From: Bradyrhizobium zhanjiangense
GTDB taxonomy: Bacteria > Pseudomonadota > Alphaproteobacteria > Rhizobiales > Xanthobacteraceae
Assembly (NCBI RefSeq): GCF_004114935.1
Contig: NZ_CP022221.1
Span: forward strand, 8,701,001 to 8,765,000
DNA: 64,000 nt
Direction: 5' to 3'
Shown here: one piece after another, positions 26,031 to 36,184 of the stretch
Position numbering within the stretch: position 1 is the first letter of the stretch
Layout of the letters: the number at the start of each line of letters is the position of its first letter
Notes under the pieces: model-generated
What the model was told of the DNA's origin: nothing
Database searches by the model: none
What the model saw: only the letters and a program-made list of their open reading frames with translations
Made by a program: the position numbers and the translations under genes

Positions 26031-26498
26031 TCAGAACGGATCGCTTCCAAGCCCCGGCACATCGGCCGGCCGCGGCCCCGGCGCGGCCCAGTGAAAGCGG
26101 CGGTCCTTCTCCGCGATCGCGATGTCGTTGATCGACGCCTCGCGGCGTTTCATCAGGCCGTGCTCGTCGAACTCCCACTGCTCGTTGCCGTAGGAGCGAT
26201 ACCACTGGCCGTTTGCATCGTGCCATTCGTACTGGAAGCGCACCGCGATGCGATTGCCGTCGAAGGCCCAGAGGTCCTTGATCAGGCGGTAGTCCTGCTC
26301 CTTCTCCCATTTGCGGGTGAGGAAGGCGACGATGGCCTCGCGGCCCTGAAAAACCTCCGAGCGATTGCGCCAGTGGCTGTCCTCGGTGTAGGCGAGCGCG
26401 ACGCGCGCCGGATCGCGCGAATTCCAGGCGTCCTCGGCCATGCGAGCTTTTTGCGCGGCAGTTTCTCTCGTGAAAGGCGGAAGCGGCGGGCGCGACAT
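26031..26498 (-). CDS. Nuclear transport factor 2-like protein (DUF1348)
   Basis: 155 residues. The whole protein looks like the SnoaL/NTF2-like DUF1348 family: [69 protein letters not shown] and the C-terminal [13 protein letters not shown]. These are small cone-shaped proteins of mostly unknown function that often bind hydrophobic ligands. GAGG 6 bp before ATG 26498 sets the start, ten codons inside the longer frame. It stands alone between an intergenic repeat and a thioesterase gene. Confidence 0.88.
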   Translation of the reverse strand: MSRPPLPPFTRETAAQKARMAEDAWNSRDPARVALAYTEDSHWRNRSEVFQGREAIVAFLTRKWEKEQDYRLIKDLWAFDGNRIAVRFQYEWHDANGQWYRSYGNEQWEFDEHGLMKRREASINDIAIAEKDRRFHWAAPGPRPADVPGLGSDPF

Positions 26499-26576
26499 GA
26501 TGGCCTCATCGGTTGGTTGGGGCCGCAATCTATCGCTGCGATTGGCAAAGTCGATAGGCCATTACAAATCAGGCGA

Positions 26577-27026
26577 TCACGAAATCAGATCGGCCTTCAT
26601 CAAGGTCCGGATCGATTTCGGAATCGGTTGCGCGCGGCCGCCGCTGATGAAGGCGACGCGCACCTCCGCTTTCACCAGCACGTCCTCACCACGCCTCACC
26701 TCCTGCCCCAGCATGATCGAGGCGCCCTTGACCGCGATCGGCCAGGTTACGACGTCGAGCACGTCGTCCATCCGCGCGGGCTTCAAAAAGTCCAGATGCA
26801 TCGAGCGCACCACGAAGGCGAAGCCGGCGCCTTCCGTCTCCACCTGCTCGAACAGCGCCTGCTGCTCGGCGCCCATCAGCCGCAGGTGATTGGTGCGGCC
26901 GCGCTCCATGTAGCGCAGATAATTGGCGTGATAGACGATGCCCGAGAAATCCGTGTCCTCGTAATAGACACGGACCTGCATGTGGTGGCGGCCGTCGCGG
27001 ATCTCGCCGTCGAGATGAGCTGTCAC
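26577..27026 (-). CDS. Acyl-CoA thioesterase, YbgC/4HBT family
   Basis: 149 residues from a GTG start with GAGG upstream (a later ATG at HHMQVRV is also possible). The hot-dog-fold signature VYYEDTDFSGIVYHANYLRYMERGRTNHLR holds the catalytic Asp of YbgC-type thioesterases. C-terminal RVAFISGGRAQPIPKSIR fits the family. It hydrolyses short- or medium-chain acyl-CoA (or acyl-ACP) in the cytoplasm. In many bacteria ybgC opens the tol-pal operon; here no tol genes are adjacent, so a general thioesterase is the safer name. Confidence 0.87.
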   Translation of the reverse strand: MTAHLDGEIRDGRHHMQVRVYYEDTDFSGIVYHANYLRYMERGRTNHLRLMGAEQQALFEQVETEGAGFAFVVRSMHLDFLKPARMDDVLDVVTWPIAVKGASIMLGQEVRRGEDVLVKAEVRVAFISGGRAQPIPKSIRTLMKADLIS

Positions 27027-27095
27027 GTCGCGAGCCTCTTCGCTTCTCTGTAACCCGCCCGTTTTGCGCAAAAACAGGCGGTCGCGCAAGCGTGG

Positions 27096-28016
27096 CTAGG
27101 ACACAACCGGTGCGGTTCGCCCCAGCGTCACCTCGACGATCTCAGGCGGCACGCCGACGCGGAGCGGCATGATGCTGCAACCGAGGCCGCCGGAGATGAT
27201 GACGTCACATTTCAGCCGGACATGGCCATAGGCGAGCCGGATGCCATGCTGCGGCGGAACCGCCGGCGACCAACCGAGCAGGCGGACCTGGCCGCCATGG
27301 GTGTGGCCGGACAGTTGCAGCGCGACGCGCGCGGGCACACGCGGCGCGATGTTGGGTTCATGCGCGAGCAGGATGATGGGCGCATCGTCCGTGACCTTGG
27401 CGAGCGTCGCGTTGAGATCGTCGGCACCGAAGTGCACCATGCTGCGGAAGCGTCGCGCCGGCAGGAAGGCGAGCTGATCGCCGAGACCGGCGAGCCAGAA
27501 CGGTCGGCCGTCCTTGGTGAGGCGCACGACATCGTTCTCGTAGACGGGGATGCCGGCGGCTTCCAGTGCGCGATGCGCGATGGTCGGGCCAAGTCCGGCC
27601 CGCTGCACGGTCTTGTCGTCCCAATAATCGTGGTTGCCCATGACGGCGTGGACGCCGAGCGGCGCCTTGAGGCCGGCCAGCACTCTGGCCCATTCGCTCG
27701 ACGGGATGATACGCGTGACCTGGTGCAGGCCGGCGACATAGTCGCCGAGCAGCACGATGATATCAGCCTTCAGCGCATTGGTGCGGTCGACGACGGCCTC
27801 GATCCGGTCCAGCGGCATCCAGGGATCGCAGGCATGGATGTCGGCGATGACAGCGATCTTCAGCGGAAGATCCGCCGGCCACTGCCGCGGCATCGGATGA
27901 TAGCGGGTAACGCGAAGCCGCAGCATCGGCTCGACGCCGACACCATAGGCCGCAGTCGAGGCGCCGAAGGCGGACAGGGCGCCAATGGAACGGATCAGAT
28001 GACGGCGAGTGATCAT
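27096..28016 (-). CDS. Exported metallophosphoesterase (YkuE-like)
   Basis: 306 residues. The N terminus MITRRHLIRSIGALSAFGAS carries twin arginines and a hydrophobic stretch, so Tat export or a membrane anchor is likely. Calcineurin-like metal motifs are complete and in order: IADIHACD (about 56-63), LLGDYVAG, VMGNHDYW, LLAHEPNI and LSGHTHGGQ. Relatives remove phosphate from membrane lipids or lipid-A-like substrates at the cell surface. The start codon has only a weak ribosome site (GAGCG). It is about 100 bp downstream of a small DUF6869-like gene. Confidence 0.88.
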   Translation of the reverse strand: MITRRHLIRSIGALSAFGASTAAYGVGVEPMLRLRVTRYHPMPRQWPADLPLKIAVIADIHACDPWMPLDRIEAVVDRTNALKADIIVLLGDYVAGLHQVTRIIPSSEWARVLAGLKAPLGVHAVMGNHDYWDDKTVQRAGLGPTIAHRALEAAGIPVYENDVVRLTKDGRPFWLAGLGDQLAFLPARRFRSMVHFGADDLNATLAKVTDDAPIILLAHEPNIAPRVPARVALQLSGHTHGGQVRLLGWSPAVPPQHGIRLAYGHVRLKCDVIISGGLGCSIMPLRVGVPPEIVEVTLGRTAPVVS

Positions 28017-28121
28017 GGACGCTCGATGGTGATGCTGCTTCTCGATGCAACCCGATTGAAGCGGAATTGGGGTGCGTTCGTGCAGACCGTCTGCATCCTG
28101 GTGCAGACGCCTGCACAGAAA

Positions 28122-28400
28122 TTACCAGCGGCTCTCGCCAATCAGCGCATCCAGCCGCGTCCTCACATCGTCGGGCGCGCGGTAGTACCAGACGCCGCCG
28201 AGCAGATCGCGAAAACGTTCATTGACACGCGCCTCACGCTCGATGCGGTCGATCGTCCCGGCGCTGATCACGTCTTCGAGGGGACCCGCGGCCAGCAGGG
28301 ATAGCAGCACCGGATTGGCTTCGATCTTCAGGATCTCCAGGATGCGGTCGACCCGATCGCGGCGCGGCTCGAGCAATCCGGTGTCGTTCGTCGGCCCCAT
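28122..28400 (-). CDS. Small DUF6869-like hypothetical protein
   Basis: 92 residues from ATG 28400 (GGGA just upstream); a TTG five codons earlier is possible. The sequence is rich in charged residues: RRDRVDRILEILKIEANPVLLSLLAAGPLEDVIS, then a conserved-looking DRIEREARVNERFRDLLGGVWYYRAPDDVRTRL. The AGPLED and FRDLLGGVW segments remind me of DUF6869, a family without known function. No signal or membrane segment. It lies between ruvB and a phosphoesterase gene on the same strand. Confidence 0.6.
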   Translation of the reverse strand: MGPTNDTGLLEPRRDRVDRILEILKIEANPVLLSLLAAGPLEDVISAGTIDRIEREARVNERFRDLLGGVWYYRAPDDVRTRLDALIGESRW

Positions 28401-28500
28401 TGCTTCCCACTCCAATCCGTGTGCGTGAGCGGCGATGCCGTTCGCCGCGCGTTCGGATTAGTGATGGGATTGAACCGGTGGGGTTCACCGTCTCAGGCAG

Positions 28501-29559
28501 TCAGTCGTCCTCGGCCTGGTCGGTGCCGAACAAGCCGAACTGGGCCGCATCGCGCGAGGGCTCGGCGAGACCGAGATGGCGGAAGGCGTGCGAGGTGAGC
28601 AGTCGGCCGCGCGGGGTGCGCTGGAGATAGCCGCATTGGATCAGATAGGGCTCGATGATGTCCTCGATCGCATCGCGCGGCTCGGACAGTGCGGCGGCCA
28701 TGGTCTCGACGCCGACCGGTCCGCCGCCATAGTTGAGCGCGATGGTCGTAAGATAGCGGCGGTCCATGGCATCGAGGCCCGCGGCGTCGACTTCGAGCGC
28801 GCTGAGTGCGTGGTCGGCGATCTTGCGGTCGATCTTGTCGGCATCGGCGGCCGAAGCGAAATCGCGCACCCGGCGGAGCAGACGGCCCGCGATGCGCGGT
28901 GTGCCGCGGGCGCGGCGCGCGATCTCGTTGGCGCCGTCTGCGCTCATGCCGACATTGAGCACACGCGCGCCGCGGCTGACGATGCTCTCGAGTTCTTCAA
29001 TGGTGTAGAAATTGAGCCGGACCGGAATGCCGAAGCGGTCGCGCAGCGGATTCGTGAGCAGGCCCGCGCGCGTGGTAGCGCCAACCAGGGTGAATTTCGA
29101 CAGCTCGATCTTCACCGAGCGCGCGGCCGGCCCTTCGCCGATGATGAGGTCGAGCTGAAAGTCCTCCATCGCGGGATAGAGCACTTCCTCCACCGCAGGG
29201 CTCAGACGATGAATCTCGTCGATGAAGAGCACGTCGCGCTCTTCGAGATTGGTCAGCAGCGCGGCGAGATCGCCGGCCTTGGCGATGACAGGGCCCGATG
29301 TGGCGCGAAAGCCGACGCCGAGCTCCTTGGCCACGATCTGCGCCAGCGTGGTCTTGCCGAGGCCGGGCGGCCCGACGAACAGCACGTGATCCAGCGCCTC
29401 GCCGCGCTTGCGCGCCGCTTCGATGAAGATCGAGAGATTCTTGCGCGCCTGCTGCTGGCCGACGAAGTCGGACAGCGACTGCGGCCGCAGCGCGGTGTCG
29501 CCGACATCGTCGCTGCGGCGCTCGGGCGAGACCATGCGGTTGGCCTTGGGGTCGCTCAC
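28501..29559 (-). CDS. ruvB: Holliday junction branch-migration ATPase RuvB
   Basis: 352 residues. Starts after [18 protein letters not shown]; Walker [13 protein letters not shown] (about 63-74), Walker [10 protein letters not shown], sensor GATTRAG and the C-terminal winged-helix region ending with [13 protein letters not shown]. It forms hexameric rings that drive branch migration with RuvA. The start is GTG, overlapping the ruvA stop (GTGA); an ATG at codon 9 is the only alternative. Last gene of ruvC-ruvA-ruvB. Confidence 0.98.
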   Translation of the reverse strand: MSDPKANRMVSPERRSDDVGDTALRPQSLSDFVGQQQARKNLSIFIEAARKRGEALDHVLFVGPPGLGKTTLAQIVAKELGVGFRATSGPVIAKAGDLAALLTNLEERDVLFIDEIHRLSPAVEEVLYPAMEDFQLDLIIGEGPAARSVKIELSKFTLVGATTRAGLLTNPLRDRFGIPVRLNFYTIEELESIVSRGARVLNVGMSADGANEIARRARGTPRIAGRLLRRVRDFASAADADKIDRKIADHALSALEVDAAGLDAMDRRYLTTIALNYGGGPVGVETMAAALSEPRDAIEDIIEPYLIQCGYLQRTPRGRLLTSHAFRHLGLAEPSRDAAQFGLFGTDQAEDD

Positions 29560-30173
29560 TTCGCGAGTTCCTTCAGGCCGAGGCGAATGAGCTGCGCCGT
29601 CTCAGCGCCTTCACCGGCACTGCGCGACGCGGACGCAATGGCCGCAGCCGCCTGCGGCTGACCGTAGCCGAGATTGACCAGCGCCGAGATCGCATCCGCC
29701 ACGGGCCGCGGCGCGCGCTGGTCGTCGACGGCGCCGGCGAGATGCACCACGGCAGGATCGACATTGGCGAAAGCCGGCGCCTTGTCCTTCAACTCGGTGA
29801 CGATGCGCTCGGCGACCTTGGGGCCAACGCCCGGCGTGCGGGATACGGCGGCCTTGTCGCGCAGCGCAATGGCATTGGCGAGGTCGGCTGGCACCAGCGT
29901 GCCGAGCACGGCCAGCGCGACCTTGGCGCCGACGCCCTGCACGGTCTGAAGCAGGCGAAACCATTCGCGCTCCTGGTCGGTGCGGAAGCCGAACAGTTTG
30001 ATCTGGTCCTCGCGGACATAGGTCTCGATCGACAGCACGGCCGCTTCGCCCGGCGACGGCAGATGCTGCAGCGTGCGCGACGAGCAGTGCACCTGATAGC
30101 CCACGCCGCCGACGTCGAGGATGACGAAATCCTCGCCGTAGGAATCGATCAGGCCCTTGAGCTTGCCGATCAT
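29556..30173 (-). CDS. ruvA: Holliday junction DNA-binding protein RuvA
   Basis: 205 residues, the usual length. [28 protein letters not shown] forms the N-terminal OB fold; [16 protein letters not shown] and [19 protein letters not shown] are the two helix-hairpin-helix motifs near residues 72 and 108. The C-terminal domain III (INLGY-like [15 protein letters not shown]) binds RuvB. Overlaps ruvC and ruvB by 4 bp each, so the three are translated together. Confidence 0.98.
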   Translation of the reverse strand: MIGKLKGLIDSYGEDFVILDVGGVGYQVHCSSRTLQHLPSPGEAAVLSIETYVREDQIKLFGFRTDQEREWFRLLQTVQGVGAKVALAVLGTLVPADLANAIALRDKAAVSRTPGVGPKVAERIVTELKDKAPAFANVDPAVVHLAGAVDDQRAPRPVADAISALVNLGYGQPQAAAAIASASRSAGEGAETAQLIRLGLKELAK

Positions 30174-30697
30174 ATCCCCACCACCTTCAGCCTGAGCGCC
30201 GTGCTCTGGCGGTGATGGGCGTGGGTGATGGCGATGGCGAGCGCGTCGGCGGCGTCCGCGGACGGCGGTTCGGCTTTCGGCAGCAATATCTTCAGCATCA
30301 TCGCGATCTGTTGCTTGTCGGCGTGACCGGCGCCGACCACCGTCTTCTTGACCTGGTTCGGCGCATATTCGGCGACACTGATGCCGAACATCGCCGGCGC
30401 CAACATGGCAACGCCGCGGGCCTGGCCGAGCTTTAGCGTCGCGACGCCGTCCTTATTCACAAAAGTCTGCTCGACCGCGGCCTCCATCGGCTTGTGATCG
30501 GACAGAACGGAAGCGAGCCCCTCATGAATCGCGAGCAGCCGGCTCGACAGCGGCAAATCGTCCGGCGGTTCCACCGAACCGCAGGCGACGTAGATCAGAC
30601 GATTGCCTTCAGCCTCGATCACGCCCCAGCCGGTGCGGCGCAGGCCGGGGTCGATGCCGATGATGCGAACGGGGCTACGAATCGGGAGCGCAGTCAT
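30170..30697 (-). CDS. ruvC: Crossover junction endodeoxyribonuclease RuvC
   Basis: 175 residues. RNase H-like fold with catalytic acidic residues visible: Asp16 in [14 protein letters not shown], Glu in AAVEQTFVN near 74, and the [12 protein letters not shown] pair near 150. It cuts Holliday junctions delivered by RuvAB. I chose ATG 30697 because conserved sequence starts there; the 42-codon extension contains no family features and reaches into an intergenic repeat. No strong ribosome site is visible. Confidence 0.97.
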   Translation of the reverse strand: MTALPIRSPVRIIGIDPGLRRTGWGVIEAEGNRLIYVACGSVEPPDDLPLSSRLLAIHEGLASVLSDHKPMEAAVEQTFVNKDGVATLKLGQARGVAMLAPAMFGISVAEYAPNQVKKTVVGAGHADKQQIAMMLKILLPKAEPPSADAADALAIAITHAHHRQSTALRLKVVGI

Positions 30698-30770
30698 GCG
30701 CCAGTGATAGCGGCTGGCCGCTGGAAGCGAAACAGAAACAGAACGGAAGTAACAGGGGAAAGCCGGTCTG

Positions 30771-30900
30771 GTGCCCCGGGCGCGACGCAGCGCAAAGCGA
30801 TGCGGCGCTGAACCGGGGCCCATTTAGCCATCGATGCCTAGAGAATGATGGGTCCCGGCTCTGCGCAGCAGCGTTTCACGCTGCAGCGCGTCCGGGACAC
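30771..30900. repeat. Intergenic repeat, family C, copy 1
   Basis: Begins GTGCCCCGGGCGCGA and ends CTGCAGCGCGTCCGGGACAC, with an internal GGGTCCCGGCTCTGCGCAGC block. The two ends are imperfect inverted repeats. Closely matches 59441-59560. It occupies the space between yebC and ruvC. Confidence 0.8.
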
Positions 30901-30909
30901 GAGAGTGCC

Positions 30910-31656
30910 CTACCCACCCATCTTCGCCATCAGCGCGTCCGACACCTCGAAATTGGCGTAGACGTTCTGGACGTCGTCGTGCTCGTTCAGCAGGTCCATC
31001 AACTTGAGCAGCTTCTCGCCGGTCTCGTCGTCGACCGCAACCGTGTTCTGCGGCTTCCAGATCAGCGCGGCCTTGCGCGGCTCGCCGAACTTGGCTTCCA
31101 GCGCCTTGGCGACGTCGCGATAGCCTTCGGTCGAGGCATAGATCTCGTGGCCGCCCTCGCCGGAAACGACGTCGTCGGCGCCGGCCTCGATCGCGGCGTC
31201 CAGCACGGCGTCGTCGGAGGCGACGCTGCGGTCGTACTCGATGATTCCGGTGCGGTCGAACATGAACGAGACCGAGCCGGTTTCGCCGAGATTGCCGCCG
31301 GACTTGGTGAAGAAGGAGCGGATGTCGGAAGCGGCGCGGTTGCGGTTGTCGGTCAGCGCCTCGACGATGACGGCGACGCCACCGGGGCCGTAGCCCTCGT
31401 AGCGGATTTCGTCATAGTTCTCGCCGTCGCTGCCGAGCGCCTTCTTGATGGCGCGCTCGATATTGTCCTTCGGCATGTTCTCCTGGCGCGCGGCGATCAC
31501 GGCGGCGCGCAGGCGCGGGTTCATGGCGGGGTCAGGGGTGCCGAGCTTGGCCGCGACGGTGATTTCCCGCGCCAGCTTGCCGAACAGCTTCGACTTCTGG
31601 GCATCCTGCCGCCCCTTGCGGTGCATGATGTTCTTGAATTGGGAATGTCCGGCCAT
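30910..31656 (-). CDS. yebC: YebC/PmpR family DNA-binding regulator or translation factor
   Basis: 248 residues, the standard length. [32 protein letters not shown] is the almost invariant N terminus; [12 protein letters not shown] and [22 protein letters not shown] complete the three-domain pattern. Members have been described as transcriptional regulators and, more recently, as factors that help ribosomes through proline stretches. AGAGACC lies before the ATG. It sits just upstream of ruvCAB, its usual neighbour, separated from it by the repeat. Confidence 0.96.
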   Translation of the reverse strand: MAGHSQFKNIMHRKGRQDAQKSKLFGKLAREITVAAKLGTPDPAMNPRLRAAVIAARQENMPKDNIERAIKKALGSDGENYDEIRYEGYGPGGVAVIVEALTDNRNRAASDIRSFFTKSGGNLGETGSVSFMFDRTGIIEYDRSVASDDAVLDAAIEAGADDVVSGEGGHEIYASTEGYRDVAKALEAKFGEPRKAALIWKPQNTVAVDDETGEKLLKLMDLLNEHDDVQNVYANFEVSDALMAKMGG

Positions 31657-31879
31657 GCGTGGTCTCTTGAATGGTCTTTGGAATCGTTCGCCGATGGGGT
31701 GGGAAGCGCGGCCTTATAGGCCGCCAACCCACCGGAATCAAAGGGCTCTGGTACTTTAAGGTAGCACTGTAGAGGTAGCCACCGTAATGGTCCGTGCCTA
31801 GAGGTCGGGCATTGTTAACCCTGATTTCATTTCGGCCTGCGAAAATAGCGTCCGCCCGTTCCCCGACAAGAGAGACGTG

Positions 31880-33619
31880 ATGGCGTTCGGACTATTTCGG
31901 AAGCGTCTGCCGGAGATGGCTGCGCCCGCGGCAGCTCCGCAGCCGGTGGCCAATTTCGAGCCCGTCCCCGCCACGGACGGCGATTCCGCCAGGGAGATCC
32001 TGGAATTGCTGGAACTCGAGCTGGGCGCCATGATCCGCCAGCTCGAGCGCGCCGCCAATTCGGTGGCCGGGGGCGCCGAGGCGACCGCCGCAACCCTTGC
32101 CGCCATTCGCGACCGCACCGACGCCCTGACCGGCCGCACCAACGCGGCGCAATCGACCGCCTCCACCTTCGCCCATGCCGCCGACAAGTTCACGCAGTCC
32201 GCGCTGGGAATCGGGGCGCAGGTCCGCGAGGCCGGCAAGCTCGCCGACGAGGCCAGCGCCGCGGCGCAGGAAGCCCGCGCCAACGTCGACCGCTTGCGCG
32301 AATCCTCCGCCGCCATCGGCAATGTCGTCAATCTGATCGCGCAGATCGCGCGGCAGACGACGCTGCTCGCGCTCAACTCGACCATCGAGGCCGCTCGTGC
32401 CGGCGCTGCGGGAAAAGGCTTCGCGGTCGTCGCCACCGAGGTCAAGGCCCTCGCGGTGCAGACCCAGAGCGCGACCGAAGAGATCACCCGGAAGATCGAC
32501 GCGCTCCAGCGCGACGCCGCCGGCTCCGCGGATGCGGTGCATCGCATCTCGCAGGCGATCGAGGCGATCCGCCCGGTGTTCGCGACCGTCAATGGCGCGG
32601 TCGCCGAGCAGAACGCCACCACCAGCGAAGTCTCCGGCAATGCGACAAGCGCGTCGGAATTCATCGTCTCGGTCGGCGAGAGCGCGGCCGAGATCGATGC
32701 CGCGACCAAGGCGGCCGAGACCCATGGCGAGAATGTCGCCAGCGCCGGCCGCGCCGTCACCACCTTCGCGCAGAAACTGAAATCGCGATGCGCCGTGCTG
32801 CTCCGCCAGAGCGAGCACGACGACCGCCGCAAGACCGAGCGCTTGCCCTGCCATCTCAAGTTCGAGACCGCGCGCGGCGTGATGCCGGTCTATGAAATCG
32901 CGATGGACGGCGTGCTGATCGGCGGCGCAGACGCAGGCCGGCTTGCGCCGCAAGCGCTGATCGAAGGCATCCTCGAACACGTCGGAGCCTGCCGCCTGCG
33001 CGTGGTCGAGCAATCCAAGGCCGGCGCCCGCGCGCAATTCGTCAATCCCAATGCCGAGCTCCGCGAGGAGATCGAAGACAGGCTGTGGTCGATCCATGAG
33101 GAGAACACGGAGTTCGTCACCCGCGCCATGGAAGCCGGCAACACGCTGACCAGGATATTCGAGCAGGCGGTCGCGCGCGGCGAGGTCAGGATCGACGACC
33201 TCTTCGACACCGATTATGTGGAAATTGCCGGCACCAATCCGCAGCAATATCGCACGAAGTATCTCGACTGGGCCGACCGGGCGCTGCCTCCGTTCCAGGA
33301 AGCCTTTCTGGCGAAGGAGCCGCGCATGGCGTTCTGCGCCATGGTCGACCGCAACGGCTTCCTGCCGGTACACAACAAGATCTATTCGCATCCGCAGCGG
33401 CCGGGCGATGTCGCCTGGAACATGGCCAACAGCCGCAACCGGCGGATATTCAACGATCCGGCCGGATTGGCCGCGGCACGCAACCTGCGCTCGTACCTGG
33501 TCCAAAGCTATGCGCGCGACATGGGCAACGGGAACACGGTCATGATGCGGGAGATCGACGTCCCGATCCGCGTGCAGGGCCGGCACTGGGGCGGATTCCG
33601 CACCGCTTACAAGCTCTAG
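31880..33619 (+). CDS. Soluble chemoreceptor with internal PilZ-like segment and C-terminal Cache-like sensor
   Basis: 579 residues, no membrane segment. The methyl-accepting signalling helices fill about residues 40-305, with the hairpin tip [21 protein letters not shown] near 155. A PilZ-like stretch follows: R317-K-T-E-R321 matches RxxxR, but the second motif is E339-I-A-M-D-G344 where D/N-x-S-x-x-G is expected, so cyclic-di-GMP binding is uncertain. From about residue 425 is a sensor-like domain ([25 protein letters not shown]) shared with the next gene. The sensor thus lies after the signalling domain, the reverse of standard receptors. ATG 31880 follows AGAGA. No che genes are nearby; it probably joins cytoplasmic receptor arrays. 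Confidence 0.88.
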   Translation: MAFGLFRKRLPEMAAPAAAPQPVANFEPVPATDGDSAREILELLELELGAMIRQLERAANSVAGGAEATAATLAAIRDRTDALTGRTNAAQSTASTFAHAADKFTQSALGIGAQVREAGKLADEASAAAQEARANVDRLRESSAAIGNVVNLIAQIARQTTLLALNSTIEAARAGAAGKGFAVVATEVKALAVQTQSATEEITRKIDALQRDAAGSADAVHRISQAIEAIRPVFATVNGAVAEQNATTSEVSGNATSASEFIVSVGESAAEIDAATKAAETHGENVASAGRAVTTFAQKLKSRCAVLLRQSEHDDRRKTERLPCHLKFETARGVMPVYEIAMDGVLIGGADAGRLAPQALIEGILEHVGACRLRVVEQSKAGARAQFVNPNAELREEIEDRLWSIHEENTEFVTRAMEAGNTLTRIFEQAVARGEVRIDDLFDTDYVEIAGTNPQQYRTKYLDWADRALPPFQEAFLAKEPRMAFCAMVDRNGFLPVHNKIYSHPQRPGDVAWNMANSRNRRIFNDPAGLAAARNLRSYLVQSYARDMGNGNTVMMREIDVPIRVQGRHWGGFRTAYKL

Positions 33620-33805
33620 AGCATAATCGGAAAAGTTGTGCAGCGGTCTTTCTACAAGACCATGCTCCAACCAAAGAATTAAGGCGAATTGCCCCTCGTG
33701 CACGCTCAGGCAAGACGGCGGCGGCGAATCATCCCTTAAGTCATCATTGGAATGGGAATGCCGCCGCGAGCCGGCGAACGGCTCTGACTGGAGGATTCAT
33801 CGAAC

Positions 33806-35230
33806 ATGTCCGTCGCACAAGTTGCAGTCATGGACACCGGCTCCAACCGGACGCTGGCCGAACGGCTGATCGACCAGCTCGCCGATCGCATCGGCGGCCT
33901 CGGCGTGGAGCTCGCCGACATCGCCGGCAACGTCCAGGAAGTCGCAAACCGCGTCGCGAACCAGTCGGAACGGTTCCACCACCTCCAGAAGACGGCCGAG
34001 ACGATGGTCTCGGCCAATCACGACATCGCCAATGCATCGCAGGCGGTGCAGACGACGACGTCCGCGGCGGTCGGCGAGATCGCGCAGTCGCGCAGCGCAG
34101 TCGACACCGCGGTCAGCCACATTTCCGAGCTCGTCGCCGCGGTGGAGCGCATCGAAGCGCGCTTGAGCGCCGTCGGCTCGGCGCTGGCGCAGGTGGCAAA
34201 GGTATCAGGCTCGATCGAGGCGATCGCGAAACAGACCAATCTGCTCGCGCTGAATGCCACGATCGAAGCGGCGCGCGCCGGCAATGCCGGCCGCGGCTTC
34301 GCCGTGGTCGCGAGCGAAGTGAAGAACCTCGCGGAAGCCACCCGCCAGGCCACGCATCAGATCTCCGACACTGTGCGCGATCTCGACGGCCAGATCGAAG
34401 GCCTGATCGGCGAGAGCAGCGACGCCTCGCAGCGCGCCAAGACCGCAGGCGAAGGTGCCCAACAGATCTCCGGCATCATCTCACGCGTCCAGCAGGGCTT
34501 TGCCTCCGTGGAAGCGGAGATCGACAGCGTCACACGCGCGGCGACCTCCAACCTCGGACATTGCGACACCGTCATCAGCGAGCTCAACGAACTCGCCAAG
34601 GGCGTCGATCTGTCCTCGCGCGATCTCAAGAACGCCGACGAGCGGGTCGCAAAGCTGCTCGACACCTCCGAGGGCCTGATCGCGCTGATCGCCGACAGCG
34701 GCGTGGAGACGTCGGACGCGCCGCTGATCCGCGTCGTCGTCGAGACTGCCAAGCGAATCTCCGCCGAGTTCGAAGCGGCGATCGATCGCGGCGATATCAC
34801 GCTCGACCAGCTCATGGATGAGACGTACCGCGAAATTCCCGGCACCGATCCGAAACAATACCTCACCAAATACGTCGAGTTCACCGATCGCGTGCTGCCC
34901 GCGATCCAGGACCCGATTCAGAAATCCGATCCCCGCATCGTGTTCTGCGTCGCCTGGGCCAAGGGCGGCTATCTGCCGACCCATAATCCGAACTACCGTC
35001 TGCCGCAGGGCAAGGACCCGGTCTGGAATAACGCCAATTGCCGCAATCGCCGCCTGTTCACGGATCGCGCGGTGAAGAAGGTCGCGGCCAACACCAAGCC
35101 GTTCCTGCTCCAGACCTACCGCCGCGACATGGGCGGCGGGCAGTTCGTGCTGATGAAGGATCTGTCCTCGCCGATCATGGTCCGCGGCAAGCACTGGGGC
35201 GCCTTCCGGATGGGATTTCGCCAGAGCTGA
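33806..35230 (+). CDS. Soluble chemoreceptor with C-terminal Cache-like sensor
   Basis: 474 residues, no membrane segment. Signalling helices run from about residue 15 to 270 with tip [24 protein letters not shown] near 140-163 and [17 protein letters not shown]. From about 300 comes the same sensor domain as in the preceding gene: [51 protein letters not shown]. There is no PilZ-like insert. GGAGG is 12 bp before the ATG, a rather long spacing. It lies 186 bp after its paralogue on the same strand; the pair looks like an old tandem duplication with later change. The ligand is unknown; a cytoplasmic metabolite or redox signal is implied by the lack of membrane segments. Confidence 0.9.
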   Translation: MSVAQVAVMDTGSNRTLAERLIDQLADRIGGLGVELADIAGNVQEVANRVANQSERFHHLQKTAETMVSANHDIANASQAVQTTTSAAVGEIAQSRSAVDTAVSHISELVAAVERIEARLSAVGSALAQVAKVSGSIEAIAKQTNLLALNATIEAARAGNAGRGFAVVASEVKNLAEATRQATHQISDTVRDLDGQIEGLIGESSDASQRAKTAGEGAQQISGIISRVQQGFASVEAEIDSVTRAATSNLGHCDTVISELNELAKGVDLSSRDLKNADERVAKLLDTSEGLIALIADSGVETSDAPLIRVVVETAKRISAEFEAAIDRGDITLDQLMDETYREIPGTDPKQYLTKYVEFTDRVLPAIQDPIQKSDPRIVFCVAWAKGGYLPTHNPNYRLPQGKDPVWNNANCRNRRLFTDRAVKKVAANTKPFLLQTYRRDMGGGQFVLMKDLSSPIMVRGKHWGAFRMGFRQS

Positions 35231-35579
35231 CGGCCCGCGAGGCGCCTTGCGCGACGGCGCTCCGGCGCCCTCAAATCAAAAACTGAAAAACAACCCTATG
35301 CACAGTAGCCGGGGCGTGCGAAATCAAAGGCTTACGCGAGCAGGCCGGAAGAAGCGGCGACGCGGTTGACGCGTCGGGCAAAACAGGGGCATAATGCGAT
35401 TATTCCGAAATCGCGCATCTGCGCCTTTTGCTGCCTCGTGGGAGTAGGCCGCGTAGCCGGCTGCGACCCCATTCATCTCGCGGAGAGCCCTCACACGCTC
35501 GCACATGACCTTAATGCTAACGTTGTGCAGGCCAAGCGGAGAAGATCCTGCAGTCAGACGGAAGCCGAATTGCTCTGAG
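35231..35579. other. Intergenic region without recognisable gene
   Basis: 349 bp between the second chemoreceptor and a hypothetical gene on the other strand. Just after the receptor stop is a GC-rich dyad (AGGCGCC...GGCGCCCT) without a T-run, possibly a weak terminator. Open frames here (for example 35324-35590 on the minus strand) have no coding look. Confidence 0.5.
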
Positions 35580-36143
35580 TTACAAGCCAAGCGCGATCTC
35601 GGCCCATTTCAACATGCGGTCGCTATTGAGGAACGCCAGCACCGCCGGTTCCAGTGACGCGGGCGCGCGCGGTCCAACCAAAGCCGTGGCGGCCACCATG
35701 TCGCAGCGTTGATTGAAGGCGAGCGAGAGCGCGTTGCGATTTCCCTCGACGCGATAGGGCCGGCTGCGGCCGCGCATCGGACCGACGATGATCTCTCGAC
35801 CGGCACCGATCGGCGTTGCCTTGCCAATCAGCGCCAGGTCGCCCATTTTATCGAGGTCGTCATCGTCGGCGACGCCGGTCGCGCAATTGCAAAACCCGAG
35901 CTTGGCGCGAACGTAGAGCTGGACCTCGCCGCCGCAATCCTCGGCTTTGCAGCGGAATGCCTTTCCTTTCCCCCAGGGATCTGAGCCGAAAGGCCAGTCG
36001 GTTTCCGACCACACCGGGCGGACCTCGCCGAGTGCCGCTGTAGCGCGTGCCGGTTCGCCGGATCGCAATGTCCAGACCGCAGCGACTGCGCAGAGCAGTG
36101 CGGCGGCTGCGCCGATCGCAACGATTTTGCCTGTCAGGCCCAT
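35580..36143 (-). CDS. Hypothetical membrane-anchored protein
   Basis: 187 residues from ATG 36143 (a GTG four codons earlier is also possible; neither has a clear ribosome site). One N-terminal membrane segment or signal, GKIVAIGAAAALLCAVAAVW, then an extracytoplasmic part with VWSETDWPFGSDPWGKGKAFRC. Cysteines in FRCKAEDCGG and FCNCATG, plus one at QRCDM, suggest disulfides or metal binding. The rest is NALSLAFNQRCDMVAATALVG and ends LKWAEIALGL. I do not recognise the family, though the appearance of periplasmic Cys pairs next to a WPFG-type motif is distinctive. It is 41 bp downstream of the TPR gene on the same strand. Confidence 0.65.
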   Translation of the reverse strand: MGLTGKIVAIGAAAALLCAVAAVWTLRSGEPARATAALGEVRPVWSETDWPFGSDPWGKGKAFRCKAEDCGGEVQLYVRAKLGFCNCATGVADDDDLDKMGDLALIGKATPIGAGREIIVGPMRGRSRPYRVEGNRNALSLAFNQRCDMVAATALVGPRAPASLEPAVLAFLNSDRMLKWAEIALGL

Positions 36144-36184
36144 GGAAGCTGCCACAGCACTTTTGTTAATTCTCAGCCATTTCG

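Noticed and set aside
31892..33703. 603-codon frame antisense to the first chemoreceptor
   Set aside because: Antisense shadow; the sense strand has clear MCP motifs and the antisense protein is low-complexity Asp/Arg/Gly/Leu.
35324..35590. 88-codon frame on the minus strand after the second chemoreceptor
   Set aside because: Overlaps the end of the next gene, starts without a ribosome site and looks random in composition.
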